DNA of 48,816 bases, taken from the NCBI GenBank assembly GCA_944332295.1, contig CALVJR010000008.1:1-48816 (forward strand). Direction: 5' to 3'. Each line of letters opens with the position of its first letter. The first letter of the stretch is position 1. The notes beneath the pieces were generated by a model. It did not search any database. It worked only from the letters and a program-made list of their open reading frames with translations, and was not told the DNA's origin. Position numbers and translations under genes: made by a program. Positions 36,246 to 47,541 of the stretch are shown here, one piece after another. Source of the stretch: an uncultured Bacilli bacterium. Its GTDB lineage: Bacteria > Bacillota_I > Bacilli_A > RF39 > UBA660.

Positions 36246-37043
36246 ATGACAAATATAAAATTTGAAACTTATTTTAACGAAAATGAAAATAAATATTATG
36301 ACTCAAAAGTTATTATTAGTATTCTAGAAGATATTTTAGGTAAGCCTATCGATGAAATAAAAAAAGATGTTAATGACAACCAAATTGTTGTTACAAAAGA
36401 ACAAATAGAAGATTATCTTGAACAAAAATTTATTGAAGAAGATCCTGAATTAAAAAAGAGAATTGAAAGTCCAAGACCTAAAAGAAGTAGCAATATTGCT
36501 GAATGGACTAAACAAGATATTGAAGATTCTTCACAAGAATTTGTTGATGATATTAGTGTAGGAAGATATTGTTTTGAACCATATACTTTAGAATATTTTA
36601 ATAAATATACAACTATTGTAAGAAATAAGGCTAATTTACTATTAAATCTTATCGAAAAAATTGGTAATAAAGATAGTCAAACTATTCAAGAGATGTTAAC
36701 TGATTTAGATATTACATTAGATGAAAATGGTAATATTTTAAAAAGTGATATAATTCGTTTAATTACACCAACTGTTTATAACATTAACGATTTAAATGAA
36801 ATACTTTTAAAAGCAAATGACTTATCTACATATCTTACTTTCAAAATGTCAAAACATTCATTATATAGAAATGGATTATCTGAAGGAGAAATTTATCCTA
36901 CACAATCAATACAAATAAAAGATTTATACCATGACTATATTAAAGGAAATGTTAGCTTGTCTGAAAATCAAAAATCAGTGCTTAGAGAACAGCAAAGTAG
37001 AAGTAGTAAAAAATTGGTAAAAATGTTACTTGATTTAAAATAA
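36246..37043 (+). CDS. Hypothetical protein divergent from the nuclease/ATPase pair, 265 aa
   Basis: An unrecognised 265-residue soluble helical protein. Its N-terminal part (KYYDSKVIISILEDILGKPI, then VVTKEQIEDYLEQKF) looks like a small helical domain, a basic proline-containing linker follows (ESPRPKRSSNIAEW), and the C-terminus is Lys/Ser-rich (LREQQSRSSKKLVKMLLDLK). It is transcribed alone from a good promoter, divergently from the DUF4297/SMC pair, and ends in a terminator. The position would suit a regulator or third component of that pair, but no DNA-binding motif is evident. Confidence 0.65.
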   Translation: MTNIKFETYFNENENKYYDSKVIISILEDILGKPIDEIKKDVNDNQIVVTKEQIEDYLEQKFIEEDPELKKRIESPRPKRSSNIAEWTKQDIEDSSQEFVDDISVGRYCFEPYTLEYFNKYTTIVRNKANLLLNLIEKIGNKDSQTIQEMLTDLDITLDENGNILKSDIIRLITPTVYNINDLNEILLKANDLSTYLTFKMSKHSLYRNGLSEGEIYPTQSIQIKDLYHDYIKGNVSLSENQKSVLREQQSRSSKKLVKMLLDLK

Positions 37044-37045
37044 AG

Positions 37046-37073
37046 CAAAAGGAAGAGATAAACCCTTCCTTTT
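37046..37073 (+). terminator. Terminator of the 36246 gene
   Basis: AAAAGGAAG...CTTCCTTTT stem with TTTTG tail immediately after the stop. Confidence 0.8.
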
Positions 37074-37145
37074 GAAATACTTCTACCAAGTGTATAAATA
37101 CACCTGCAACAATCTAAAGTACTCTAATTATACCATTTTAATTGT

Positions 37146-37961
37146 TTAAGTCAACACTTTTTCGCGATTTTCTTTAGATTTATTAATATTATTATAGTTT
37201 CTAATAGTTCTATTTGTTTGTTTTATTTCTTCAAACGCATAATACTTCTTTATTATTTTTAAAATAGCATCATTATCTTTTTTAGTAATAGTCGCTATTT
37301 TGTTATTTATATAATAAGGTTCTCTAATTCTATTAGAACTTATGTTAATCAAATTTTCTAATCTAGCAGTTCCTAATTTTTCATCTATTAAATCATAGTG
37401 AAAATAATAATTATCATCTTTATGTTTTGAAGTAAGTGGTATTGCAGTCCACATTTTTTTATTTGATGCACTTCTCCATAATATTGCTGGTCTTAATTTT
37501 CTTAATTCACTACCAATATTATACCCTAAATCTACCCAATATATAGCTCCAACTTTTAAACTAGTAGTATCATCATCTTTTTTCTTTATTAGTTCTAGTT
37601 TATCTTTACACCATTTATTATATGATATGCCATCTGGATCATTATTTGTATTATCTTTAACATAGTTTAAAAAACTAATTTTAGATTTTAATAGAATATC
37701 ATCAAATTCTTTATTAGTTATTTTAATTGGTTTACCTTTAATATAAACACATCTTTTAATATTAGAACGATTATAATCAGTTATTTCATCTAATACTACA
37801 TATTTATTTATAGATTTTAAATGAACACTATTTTCTTTTTCTTCGTTATAAACAGGTACTCCAACATAATGATTTTGTGATATATCATAAAGAATCAAAA
37901 TCCATTGTTTATTATCATTTAAATTAAATTCATATATTTGCTTCCAATTTATAGTAAGCAT
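37146..37961 (-). CDS. Tandem PemK/MazF-like protein
   Basis: A 271-residue protein. The second half carries a recognisable PemK/MazF-like barrel: LKVGAIYWVDLGYNIGSELR, KLRPAILWR, WTAIPLTSKH and GTARLENLINISSNRI, the pattern of sequence-specific endoribonuclease toxins (G.I..v..G...G.E..K.RP). The first half (WKQIYEFNLNDNKQWILILY, HYVGVPVYNE, YVVLDEITDYNRSNIKR) has the same strand order without catalytic features and may be a degenerate copy. Start: ATG 37959-37961, six bases after GGTGA, rather than the upstream GTG. It lies 24 nt downstream of the relaxase gene. No antitoxin gene is obvious, so it may be regulatory rather than toxic. Confidence 0.7.
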   Translation of the reverse strand: MLTINWKQIYEFNLNDNKQWILILYDISQNHYVGVPVYNEEKENSVHLKSINKYVVLDEITDYNRSNIKRCVYIKGKPIKITNKEFDDILLKSKISFLNYVKDNTNNDPDGISYNKWCKDKLELIKKKDDDTTSLKVGAIYWVDLGYNIGSELRKLRPAILWRSASNKKMWTAIPLTSKHKDDNYYFHYDLIDEKLGTARLENLINISSNRIREPYYINNKIATITKKDNDAILKIIKKYYAFEEIKQTNRTIRNYNNINKSKENREKVLT

Positions 37962-37984
37962 ATTTATCACCAACTTTCTATTAA

Positions 37985-39304
37985 TTATCTTTCTAATTCA
38001 TCATCTTTTGACTTTTTAGTTTCATAAAATTCTTCAGCATACTCATCCATTTCACCATTAATATGTTTTGTTGCTTTATCAATTTCTTTTTTATTAAATA
38101 AATTAAATCCTTTAAATGATTTTTCTCTCTTTCTTATAACTTCAGGATCATATTGTTGTTTAAAAAAATTAAGATTAATATTATTGTAATTAAATAATCT
38201 ATCAATTAATTCTTGGATAAATTCTGGAAGTTTTTTGATTATTTTATTTAAATGATAAATAAGATAATCAGTTTTTTCTTTTAAATCGTTATATCTTGTT
38301 TCAGTTTGATAGTTAATACTCCTTAACTGTTCATTTTCTTCTTTTAATTTTTTATTTTCATCTAATAATTGATTTTTAGATTTAATAATAATTTTATTAT
38401 TGAGTTTTTTCTTTTTATCGATTTCATCACTTATATCAACTTTATCTTTATTAAGTTTAGTTATTTGCTTATTGATAGATTTTTTATTATCTTCTAAACC
38501 AGATACTTCATTTTCAAGATTAGATATTTCTTGCTTAAGACCTTTTACTCTTTCATTAAAGAGTTTTCTTTCATATGGAGTAATATCTCTGTTTTTACCT
38601 TTTTGTTTTTCTTTTAACTTTGAATCCATACCATAAGCAATATTAAATTCATCAATACATCTTTCTCTCATTTTATCTTGAATAACTACTAATGATTCTT
38701 TTGTAAAGATAGAAGTTTTACCAACTTGTCTTGATAAACCAGTTTTACAATTTTCTTTTACCGGAACTCCAACTATATGCATATGTGGAGAATGTTCATC
38801 AAAATGTATAGTAGCATTTGCTATATAAAAGTCTGGAGCAATTTCTTGTATGTCTTCTAGTTGTTGTTCAAACACTTGTGTCATTTGATACTTGTATTCT
38901 AAACTTTTCTCATCCCAATATTCCATATTTCCAAGTTCAATAACTATCTCACAAGCAAGATCATGTTTTGTATCATTACTTATCTTATTAAAATAATTGT
39001 CTATTTTTCTATCATCTCTAGTTTGTTTATTATTATATTCTAATCTTGCTTCATCAAATAAATCTAAATATAGCTTTTTAACATCTTTAACAATATCATT
39101 TGAACCTTTGATAGTTTTAATTAATTCTTGATTATTATCATATTGTCTTAAATTATGATGATTAACTTTTCCTAATTGCTTAACATTTTGAATAGCATTA
39201 TTATTCTTTGATGTAGTACCTGATGGAGTATTCTTTGCTTCTTGTCTTGCTTTAATAGATTTGTTCTTATCATTTCCTAAATGTAGTGAATAAGATAATT
39301 CCAT
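37985..39304 (-). CDS. MobV-family relaxase
   Basis: A 439-residue plasmid-mobilisation protein. The N-terminal relaxase domain contains DKNKSIKARQEAKN and the metal-binding motif ATIHFDEHSPHMHIVGVPV at residues 165-183 (HxDE..PHxH), diagnostic of the MobV (Pre/Mob) family. FTKESLVVIQDKMRERCIDE and KNRDITPYERKLFNERVKGL are conserved too. A long coiled coil (about 245-345) follows for dimerisation. MobV relaxases nick oriT and, with a conjugative helper, move the element between cells. The candidate oriT is the hairpin-rich region just upstream. Confidence 0.95.
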   Translation of the reverse strand: MELSYSLHLGNDKNKSIKARQEAKNTPSGTTSKNNNAIQNVKQLGKVNHHNLRQYDNNQELIKTIKGSNDIVKDVKKLYLDLFDEARLEYNNKQTRDDRKIDNYFNKISNDTKHDLACEIVIELGNMEYWDEKSLEYKYQMTQVFEQQLEDIQEIAPDFYIANATIHFDEHSPHMHIVGVPVKENCKTGLSRQVGKTSIFTKESLVVIQDKMRERCIDEFNIAYGMDSKLKEKQKGKNRDITPYERKLFNERVKGLKQEISNLENEVSGLEDNKKSINKQITKLNKDKVDISDEIDKKKKLNNKIIIKSKNQLLDENKKLKEENEQLRSINYQTETRYNDLKEKTDYLIYHLNKIIKKLPEFIQELIDRLFNYNNINLNFFKQQYDPEVIRKREKSFKGFNLFNKKEIDKATKHINGEMDEYAEEFYETKKSKDDELER

Positions 39305-39548
39305 ATAGATTACACCGCCTTATCTTATGAATATTGAAAATAGCACAAAAGTGGCTTTGTCATTATTCATAACTTCCTATATATCTTGTCAGAGACAAGA
39401 TATGTAAGCTAAGGTTTATCACCTTAGAAACCGTTTACTTTATTTCACAATAACCTAAACTTCGTAATGGTTAAAGTTCATAAAGTATTAATTTTTAAAT
39501 AGCTATCGCCACTTTCATTTACTTCGTAAACAAAACGTGCCACGCATT
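39305..39548. other. Candidate oriT region with nested inverted repeats
   Basis: A 244-nt gap upstream of the relaxase. It contains a perfect 10-bp inverted repeat ATATCTTGTC/GACAAGATAT (39381-39403), CTAAGGT/ACCTTAG (39409-39427), a long-range AAAGTGGC/GCCACTTT pair (about 39348 and 39508), TTTAC/GTAAA and TAACC/GGTTA. On the minus strand ACTTTATGAACTTT (about 39470-39487) resembles the MobV oriT of pMV158 as I remember it. No gene is present. Confidence 0.65.
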
Positions 39549-41414
<1,866 letters not shown>

Positions 41415-41419
41415 TTATT

Positions 41420-41471
41420 AAAAAAGAGGAGACAATAGTATCTAGTAAAGTCTAAATACTACTGACTCCTC
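41420..41471 (-). terminator. Intrinsic terminator/attenuator in recombinase leader
   Basis: The minus-strand arm GAGGAGTCAGTAGTAT pairs with ATACTATTGTCTCCTC across a 15-20-nt loop and is followed by TTTTTT, only about 20 nt before the recombinase start. The 5' arm lies inside the leader peptide ORF, so translation would disrupt it. Confidence 0.8.
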
Positions 41472-41519
41472 AATTAATCCAATATTATAAAATTTTTGCT
41501 TATGTATATATTTTTTCAT
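41442..41519 (-). CDS. Leader peptide of the serine recombinase, 25 aa
   Basis: ATG 41517-41519, placed eight bases after GGAGG, opens a 25-codon frame beginning MKKYIHKQKFYN and ending ESVVFRLY before TAG (41442-41444). Its last codons overlap the 5' arm of the terminator hairpin at 41420-41471. This geometry is that of translation-controlled attenuators: a ribosome in the ORF opens the hairpin and allows readthrough into the recombinase gene. It is too short to be found by length and is supported by its ribosome site, the promoter and the overlap. Confidence 0.65.
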   Translation of the reverse strand: MKKYIHKQKFYNIGLIEESVVFRLY

Positions 41520-41563
41520 AGATGTACCTCCATTCTAGAGCATACCTCTTTCATTGGTTATTT

Positions 41564-41608
41564 ATAATATCACTTTTTTATCATTTGTCAATTCCCTGAT
41601 TAGGGAAT
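41564..41608 (-). promoter_or_regulatory. Recombinase promoter with overlapping palindrome
   Basis: Minus-strand TTGACA (41586-41591), 16 nt, TATTAT (41564-41569). A perfect palindrome ATTCCCT/AGGGAAT (41591-41597 and 41602-41608) abuts the -35 box and could be an operator, or the end of the small gene's transcript. Confidence 0.75.
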
Positions 41609-41617
41609 AAATAGTAT

Positions 41618-41890
41618 TTAGATTGTTTTTAAATAATCTTCTAATTCTGATAATTTAATCTTATTTGATAAATTCTCAATAAATATTTCATTAGAATAAT
41701 TAAATGCAAGAAATGTTATATTATTAATTATTATTCTATGTGGCTCAATATAAGTTAAATTGGTTCTATCAATTTTTCTAATACTACCATTGATAATAGT
41801 TGGTTTAGTATTATTAAAATCACATATAAACTCAATTTTCTTTTTAAGTGATTCTTCCAATGAAATTTCTTCTTTAATAATATTTACCAT
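41618..41890 (-). CDS. Small recombinase-associated protein, 90 aa (family copy 2)
   Basis: A 90-residue paralogue of the 30791-31069 product: the same charged N-terminal helix (IKEEISLEESLKKKI), INGSIRKIDRTNLTYIEPHR, a NEIFI strand and NKIKLSELEDYL at the end. It is again placed between a tRNA-His tail plus terminator and a large serine recombinase. The two copies have diverged strongly, more than the recombinase catalytic domains, which suggests element-specific function such as directing excision or repressing the recombinase. This is inference. Confidence 0.7.
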   Translation of the reverse strand: MVNIIKEEISLEESLKKKIEFICDFNNTKPTIINGSIRKIDRTNLTYIEPHRIIINNITFLAFNYSNEIFIENLSNKIKLSELEDYLKTI

Positions 41891-41933
41891 TGTTTCAATC
41901 CTTTCTTTTTAAAGTAGGATAGTTTTTAACAAC

Positions 41934-41962
41934 AAAAAAACTAACCCAAATTTGGATTAGTT
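41934..41962 (-). terminator. Terminator of tRNA-His
   Basis: Minus-strand CTAATCCAAATTTGGGTTAG followed by TTTTTTTGTTG, about 40 nt after the tRNA. A CTCGAACTTTTCGAG hairpin lies between them. Confidence 0.85.
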
Positions 41963-42000
41963 ATTTATCTTAACTCGAAAAGTTCGAGCAGATTTCACAA

Positions 42001-42077
42001 TGGGGCGTCGTAAGGGAATCGAACCCTTGCATACTGGTGCCACAAACCAGCGTGTTAACCACTTCACCAACGACGCC
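42001..42077 (-). tRNA. tRNA-His (GTG anticodon)
   Basis: The minus strand starts GGCGTCGTTGGTGAAGTGG, has the anticodon arm CTGGTTTGTGGCACCAG with GTG, the T-arm GGGTTCGATTCCC and ends ACGACGCCCCA. The extra 5' G (-1) pairs with C73, the tRNA-His identity element, and CCA is encoded. All arms pair. Its 3' end is the presumed integration target of the adjacent elements. Confidence 0.97.
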
Positions 42078-42214
42078 ATATATCAGAAATATAAACTTAT
42101 TTTACCAGTCTTTTTGTATTTTGACAAGTACTTTTTTTACTTTTGTTGTAATTTTAGGTATTTGTCTTAGACAGATGTCATTTTTTAGAATACATTAAAT
42201 CGAAAGGAGATATT

Positions 42215-42679
42215 ATGTTTAACCAAAATTATGTTTATCCATTTTTAAATAATTATGCAAATTCTAATACGAATATGAACTTGTTAAATCAACAAGATTT
42301 ATACAGAAATTCTACAATGCCATCTTTATTTACACCTGCAGTAGGTTTAGATAATGGTAATATGTTTTCTAATTTATATGAACCTTACAAGAATTATAAA
42401 CCTGCCAATATTCCTGCTAATAATGAAAGAGAGGCTATGATGAGAGAGCTTGCTAGAATGGCATTTGCTGCTCATGAATTAAATCTTTATTTAGACCTAC
42501 ATCCTAATGATGCTAGTATGATTACTTTATTTAATGATTATCGTGAAAAAGCAAATCAGTTAATGAGAGAATATGATCAAAAATTTGGACCTTTAACTAT
42601 TTCTAGTAATAGCTTAAATCAAACTCCATTTATGTGGGAAAAAGATGTATGGCCATGGGAGGTAAAACCTAATGTTTAG
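42215..42679 (+). CDS. cotJB: Spore coat protein CotJB with CotJA-like N-terminus
   Basis: A 154-residue protein. Residues about 72-130, EREAMMRELARMAFAAHELN then LYLDLHPNDASMITLFNDYR, are the CotJB domain. The N-terminal Asn-rich part contains MPSLFTPAVGLDNGNMFSNL then YEPYKNY, which resembles the end of CotJA (GL..GN.F..LY.PY). The gene may therefore fuse CotJA and CotJB. These proteins form part of the inner coat of endospores and are made in the mother cell. It overlaps cotJC by 8 nt. The ribosome site GAAAGGAGA precedes the ATG. Presence of cotJ genes suggests a sporulating lineage or a recent descendant. Confidence 0.85.
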   Translation: MFNQNYVYPFLNNYANSNTNMNLLNQQDLYRNSTMPSLFTPAVGLDNGNMFSNLYEPYKNYKPANIPANNEREAMMRELARMAFAAHELNLYLDLHPNDASMITLFNDYREKANQLMREYDQKFGPLTISSNSLNQTPFMWEKDVWPWEVKPNV

Positions 42680-43250
42680 TTATACAAAAAGATTACAGTA
42701 TCCTATTAATATTAAAAGAAAAGATTTAGCAATGGCTAAATATTTGGTCACTCAATATGGAGGTTCCAATGGAGAAATGGCTGCTGCACTTCGTTACTTG
42801 AATCAAAGATATACCATGCCTGATAATCGTGGTAAAGCATTACTTACCGATATAGGCACGGAAGAACTTGGTCACGTAGAAATGCTTGCGACGATGATTT
42901 ATCAATTGACAAAAGATGCAACACCTGAGGAGATGAAGCAAGCTGGTCTTGGTAGCAATTTTGCAGAACATGGAAAATCATTATATCCAACAGATGCGAA
43001 TGGTGTTCCATTTACTGTTGCCTACTTTGCCTCAACTGGAGATCCTTTAGCAGACCTTTCAGAAGATATGGCTGCTGAACAAAAAGCTCGTGCTGTTTAC
43101 GAAAACTTAATTGATTTAACTAATGACCCTGATGTGATTGCTCCCTTACTTTGGTTACGTCAAAGAGAAATTGTACATTATGCTAGATTTAAAGAATTAT
43201 TTGAAATGTATGAAAAAGAATTTAAGAATGGGCAAAATCAAAAGATGTAG
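42672..43250 (+). CDS. cotJC: CotJC-type manganese catalase
   Basis: A 192-residue ferritin-like protein. The di-manganese site is visible in YGGSNGEMAAALRYLNQR (Glu), DIGTEELGHVEMLATMI (Glu, His) and the later AAEQKARAVYENLIDLT then LLWLRQREIVHYARFKEL (Glu, Glu, His). This is the complete non-haem catalase core of the CotJC family, a spore-coat component that removes hydrogen peroxide. It is translationally coupled to cotJB. A hairpin containing its own TAG stop terminates transcription. Confidence 0.95.
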   Translation: MFSYTKRLQYPINIKRKDLAMAKYLVTQYGGSNGEMAAALRYLNQRYTMPDNRGKALLTDIGTEELGHVEMLATMIYQLTKDATPEEMKQAGLGSNFAEHGKSLYPTDANGVPFTVAYFASTGDPLADLSEDMAAEQKARAVYENLIDLTNDPDVIAPLLWLRQREIVHYARFKELFEMYEKEFKNGQNQKM

Positions 43251-43271
43251 AATATACGTTCTACATCTTTA
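43241..43271. terminator. Terminator after cotJC (also usable on the minus strand)
   Basis: GATGTAGAA (43244-43252) and TTCTACATC (43259-43267) form a 9-bp stem flanked by AAA and TTTA. It lies between convergent genes. Confidence 0.8.
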
Positions 43272-45149
43272 TTAGTTATACTTTAATTCTTTTACTATTT
43301 TTTTACTTTCTTCTAACATTTCTTCTTTATGAGTGTCTTTGTATACTTGTAATAAATCAATGATATCATATACAGATAGTCTTTCTTTTAAAAATTTTAT
43401 TTCTTTTAATTCATTATCATTTTCTATTATGATTGGCATTAAATCCTGATAATCTTCTTCTGTTGTTAGCATATCTGTTTTTGAGGATGCCCAACGCCAT
43501 GGAACTTTTTTATATCTATTTAATATTCTAAAATCATAATCTATAGGTGCTGACATAGAATATTCAAAATCTAATAATGTAAGACGATTATCTTGATAAA
43601 TAATATTATCAAAGTGTAAGTCACCATGAATCTGGCCAAATTTATTTTCTTTAAAATAGATATCACATAGTGATAATAATTCATCAAACAACTCATCTGT
43701 AATATTACTTTCTTTTATAAGATTTCTTATTTTATCTTTAATAAAGTTATTAAAATCATATTCTTCTACTTTTTTACTATGAAATGGCTGTAATACATTG
43801 ATTAATTTTAAAATAATTCCTTTTCTTTCATCTTCTGTTAATTTATACCATACTTCATAAAGTGTAGGGCCTTCTACTTTTTCTAATACCTCATAATTAT
43901 AAGAAATTAATTCTTTGGTTTTATCTGCGATATATAATTTGGGAATATTAGTGCTTTTATTATTTTGATAAAAGTCTATTTCATGTTCAAACCTTTTTTC
44001 GTTTTCTTTTTTTGTACAAATTCTTACTATATAATCTTCTACTTGATATATGGTATTGGTAAATCCCGCGGTTATTTTGTTATAGTTTTTCCCTTTTAAA
44101 AAGGGTGTGTTTTCTATAATCTTTTCTATTTCTTTGTCGAAAGATTGCTCTTCTGTTGTGATTAATCCATCAATAATATCATCCATGGTTCCAATTAATT
44201 CTAAATATCTAGAAATTTCTTCTATTGTCTTTGATACTTCTTGCTCTCCTAAAGATTTTTCTTCTTCCTCATTCGTAATTATTCCTAGACTTCGTTCTAA
44301 ATTATATTTTAACCATTCAAATCTTCCAACTAAGTTTCCACAGATAGCATCATACCAGTCAATACTTTTAATATCTCTTAATTTTTGATACTCTAAAAAT
44401 ACGGCTTTGAATTTTTCTTCACTAAAGTTGTTTGTTAAAAAACCAGACCAAGAAAGAGCTGTTTCTAATAATTCTTGATAAGGGTTTGCTAGGGTTACGG
44501 ACTCCCAATCGATAATTATAGGATTATCTTGATTCCACATTACATTTTTAGGATCCATATCTCTATGGCAAATCATTGATACAGTATTTGCGTCATTAAA
44601 TCTTTCATTTGCTCTTTTTAAGATTGAATTATATTTTTTATAGTTTTTTAAATATTCCTCTCTGTAAGACATTTTGTTAAAATTTACTTCTAACGCATAA
44701 CCTTCCCAGTCATATAATCTTTTATATTCTACTCTTTCTTCTGTTAATCCTAATTTTTGGTAATCTAGATTATGAATCCTAGCAAGTACTTTTCCAATTT
44801 TTTTACAATGTTCTACTGTAATTTCTTCATCAGATAATGTTTTTCCTTCTATATAATCAAATACCATATAATAAGTATTTTTAAATTCTGTTAGGTAGTT
44901 TCCATCTATAGAGATGGCGCTAGATACCGAAATATTATTTTCTTTCGCTAGGTTGGCTATTTTTTCTGATACTACAAAATTGTTATAGGCATCTTCTCTA
45001 TTCATTACTTCCCTATTTAGTACTTTTATAGCGTAAGTTGCTGTTGTAGTTTTTACTTTAAACATTCTATGCATTAGACCACCAGATAATTTTTCTATAT
45101 CTATTACTGTTCCTAAGTTGTATTTTGCACAGAAATCTTCTATATTCAT
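43272..45149 (-). CDS. Double APH/choline-kinase-like phosphotransferase
   Basis: A 625-residue protein made of two complete kinase-like domains. The first (about 1-315) has IEKLSGGLMHRMFKV, AIKVLNRE (Lys), MICHRDMDPKNVMW (catalytic Asp, Asn) and IIIDWES. The second (about 345-625) has KITAGFTNTIYQV, QIHGDLHFDNIIYQ and LTLLDFEYS. Both keep the Brenner and DFG-like residues, so both may be active. Relatives phosphorylate aminoglycosides, choline, or sugars and nucleosides. It is the last gene of the operon with the AAC(6')-APH(2'')-like enzyme, so a drug-modifying role is possible. The tandem arrangement is unusual; the substrate is unknown. Confidence 0.85.
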   Translation of the reverse strand: MNIEDFCAKYNLGTVIDIEKLSGGLMHRMFKVKTTTATYAIKVLNREVMNREDAYNNFVVSEKIANLAKENNISVSSAISIDGNYLTEFKNTYYMVFDYIEGKTLSDEEITVEHCKKIGKVLARIHNLDYQKLGLTEERVEYKRLYDWEGYALEVNFNKMSYREEYLKNYKKYNSILKRANERFNDANTVSMICHRDMDPKNVMWNQDNPIIIDWESVTLANPYQELLETALSWSGFLTNNFSEEKFKAVFLEYQKLRDIKSIDWYDAICGNLVGRFEWLKYNLERSLGIITNEEEEKSLGEQEVSKTIEEISRYLELIGTMDDIIDGLITTEEQSFDKEIEKIIENTPFLKGKNYNKITAGFTNTIYQVEDYIVRICTKKENEKRFEHEIDFYQNNKSTNIPKLYIADKTKELISYNYEVLEKVEGPTLYEVWYKLTEDERKGIILKLINVLQPFHSKKVEEYDFNNFIKDKIRNLIKESNITDELFDELLSLCDIYFKENKFGQIHGDLHFDNIIYQDNRLTLLDFEYSMSAPIDYDFRILNRYKKVPWRWASSKTDMLTTEEDYQDLMPIIIENDNELKEIKFLKERLSVYDIIDLLQVYKDTHKEEMLEESKKIVKELKYN

Positions 45150-45163
45150 GTTATCACGTCCTT

Positions 45164-46003
45164 TTATTCTACAATTACTTTTCCATCAATATTACATATA
45201 TAACAATCTTTTAATTTCTCTTTGATATGTTTTAGAGCGTTTTTATCTTGTTCTATTTTTCTTCCTACTAATACTCCTTCAATTAAAGTAGAGGGTAATC
45301 CAAACATAATAGCAGATTCTCTATCTGTTGTCGATGCATCTTTATTAAATCTTAACTCTAAAAATTTTGAATAATAGCGATAATCTAGGAATTCTTTTAA
45401 TGTTTCTTCGTCTAACTCTGTATTCCAAACATTTGCTTTTATCATTTCTTTTGCATAATCACTTTCCATATTTAAAATAAAAGCAATCTGTCTTTTATCT
45501 GATACTAGACTTGGTAAAAATGTTACTTCTTTTGTCTTTTCTGCCCAATAAGTCCAAATATTTTCATCATTATTTATCTTTTCCGTTTCTTCATCAAATT
45601 TATGATATGGAATCATTTTAGATACTTCTTTCGAACCTGGTCCTCTACCAATAGTATAAGTAATTGTTACTCCACTGTAATTAATAATATAATCTTTTAG
45701 TAAAATATCTTCTTGTATATTCCACATACCAATACTATTTTTTATTTTATTTTTACCTTCACTATTTCCTGTAAAATCAATTGCAACAAAGCCATGTTCT
45801 ACTATCCAATCAAAATTATCTAGTAATCCAGGTATTCCATGCATATAGGTTCCTTTCTTTAGTTTTACTTCTTCTCCTACATGATATTTGTTTTTCTTTA
45901 TTTCTTTCTTCTCATAAAAAAGCTCGATATTGTTTAATACTAATTCTAAGGCTTTGCCTTGAAAGGTCTTTTTTGCATATTCTATGTATTTTTCTTTATT
46001 CAT
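45164..46003 (-). CDS. Hypothetical protein in the aminoglycoside-type operon, 279 aa
   Basis: I do not recognise the family. The 279-residue soluble protein has conserved-looking blocks: GEEVKLKKGTYMHGIPGLLD, NFDWIVEHGFVAIDFTG, VTITYTIGRGPGSKEVSKMI and STTDRESAIMFGLPSTLIEG then VLVGRKIE. The Gly/His-rich first block and the TDRE..GLPS.LIEG.LVGR block look like ligand- or nucleotide-handling loops, somewhat reminiscent of ADP-ribosyl-type folds, but this is not firm. It sits 7 nt after the AAC-APH gene and 14 nt before the double kinase, so it is made with them. Confidence 0.6.
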   Translation of the reverse strand: MNKEKYIEYAKKTFQGKALELVLNNIELFYEKKEIKKNKYHVGEEVKLKKGTYMHGIPGLLDNFDWIVEHGFVAIDFTGNSEGKNKIKNSIGMWNIQEDILLKDYIINYSGVTITYTIGRGPGSKEVSKMIPYHKFDEETEKINNDENIWTYWAEKTKEVTFLPSLVSDKRQIAFILNMESDYAKEMIKANVWNTELDEETLKEFLDYRYYSKFLELRFNKDASTTDRESAIMFGLPSTLIEGVLVGRKIEQDKNALKHIKEKLKDCYICNIDGKVIVE

Positions 46004-46010
46004 AATTATC

Positions 46011-47474
<1,464 letters not shown>

Positions 47475-47541
47475 TTATTTCACCAACCATCTTTAATTTT
47501 TTATTTCCAAAATTATACTTATCTATTTAATTTACTTCTTT

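Noticed and set aside
41540-41560. A 12-codon ORF overlapping the recombinase leader start by ATGA.
   Set aside because: It has no ribosome site and starts almost at the transcription start, so it is mentioned only within the leader finding.
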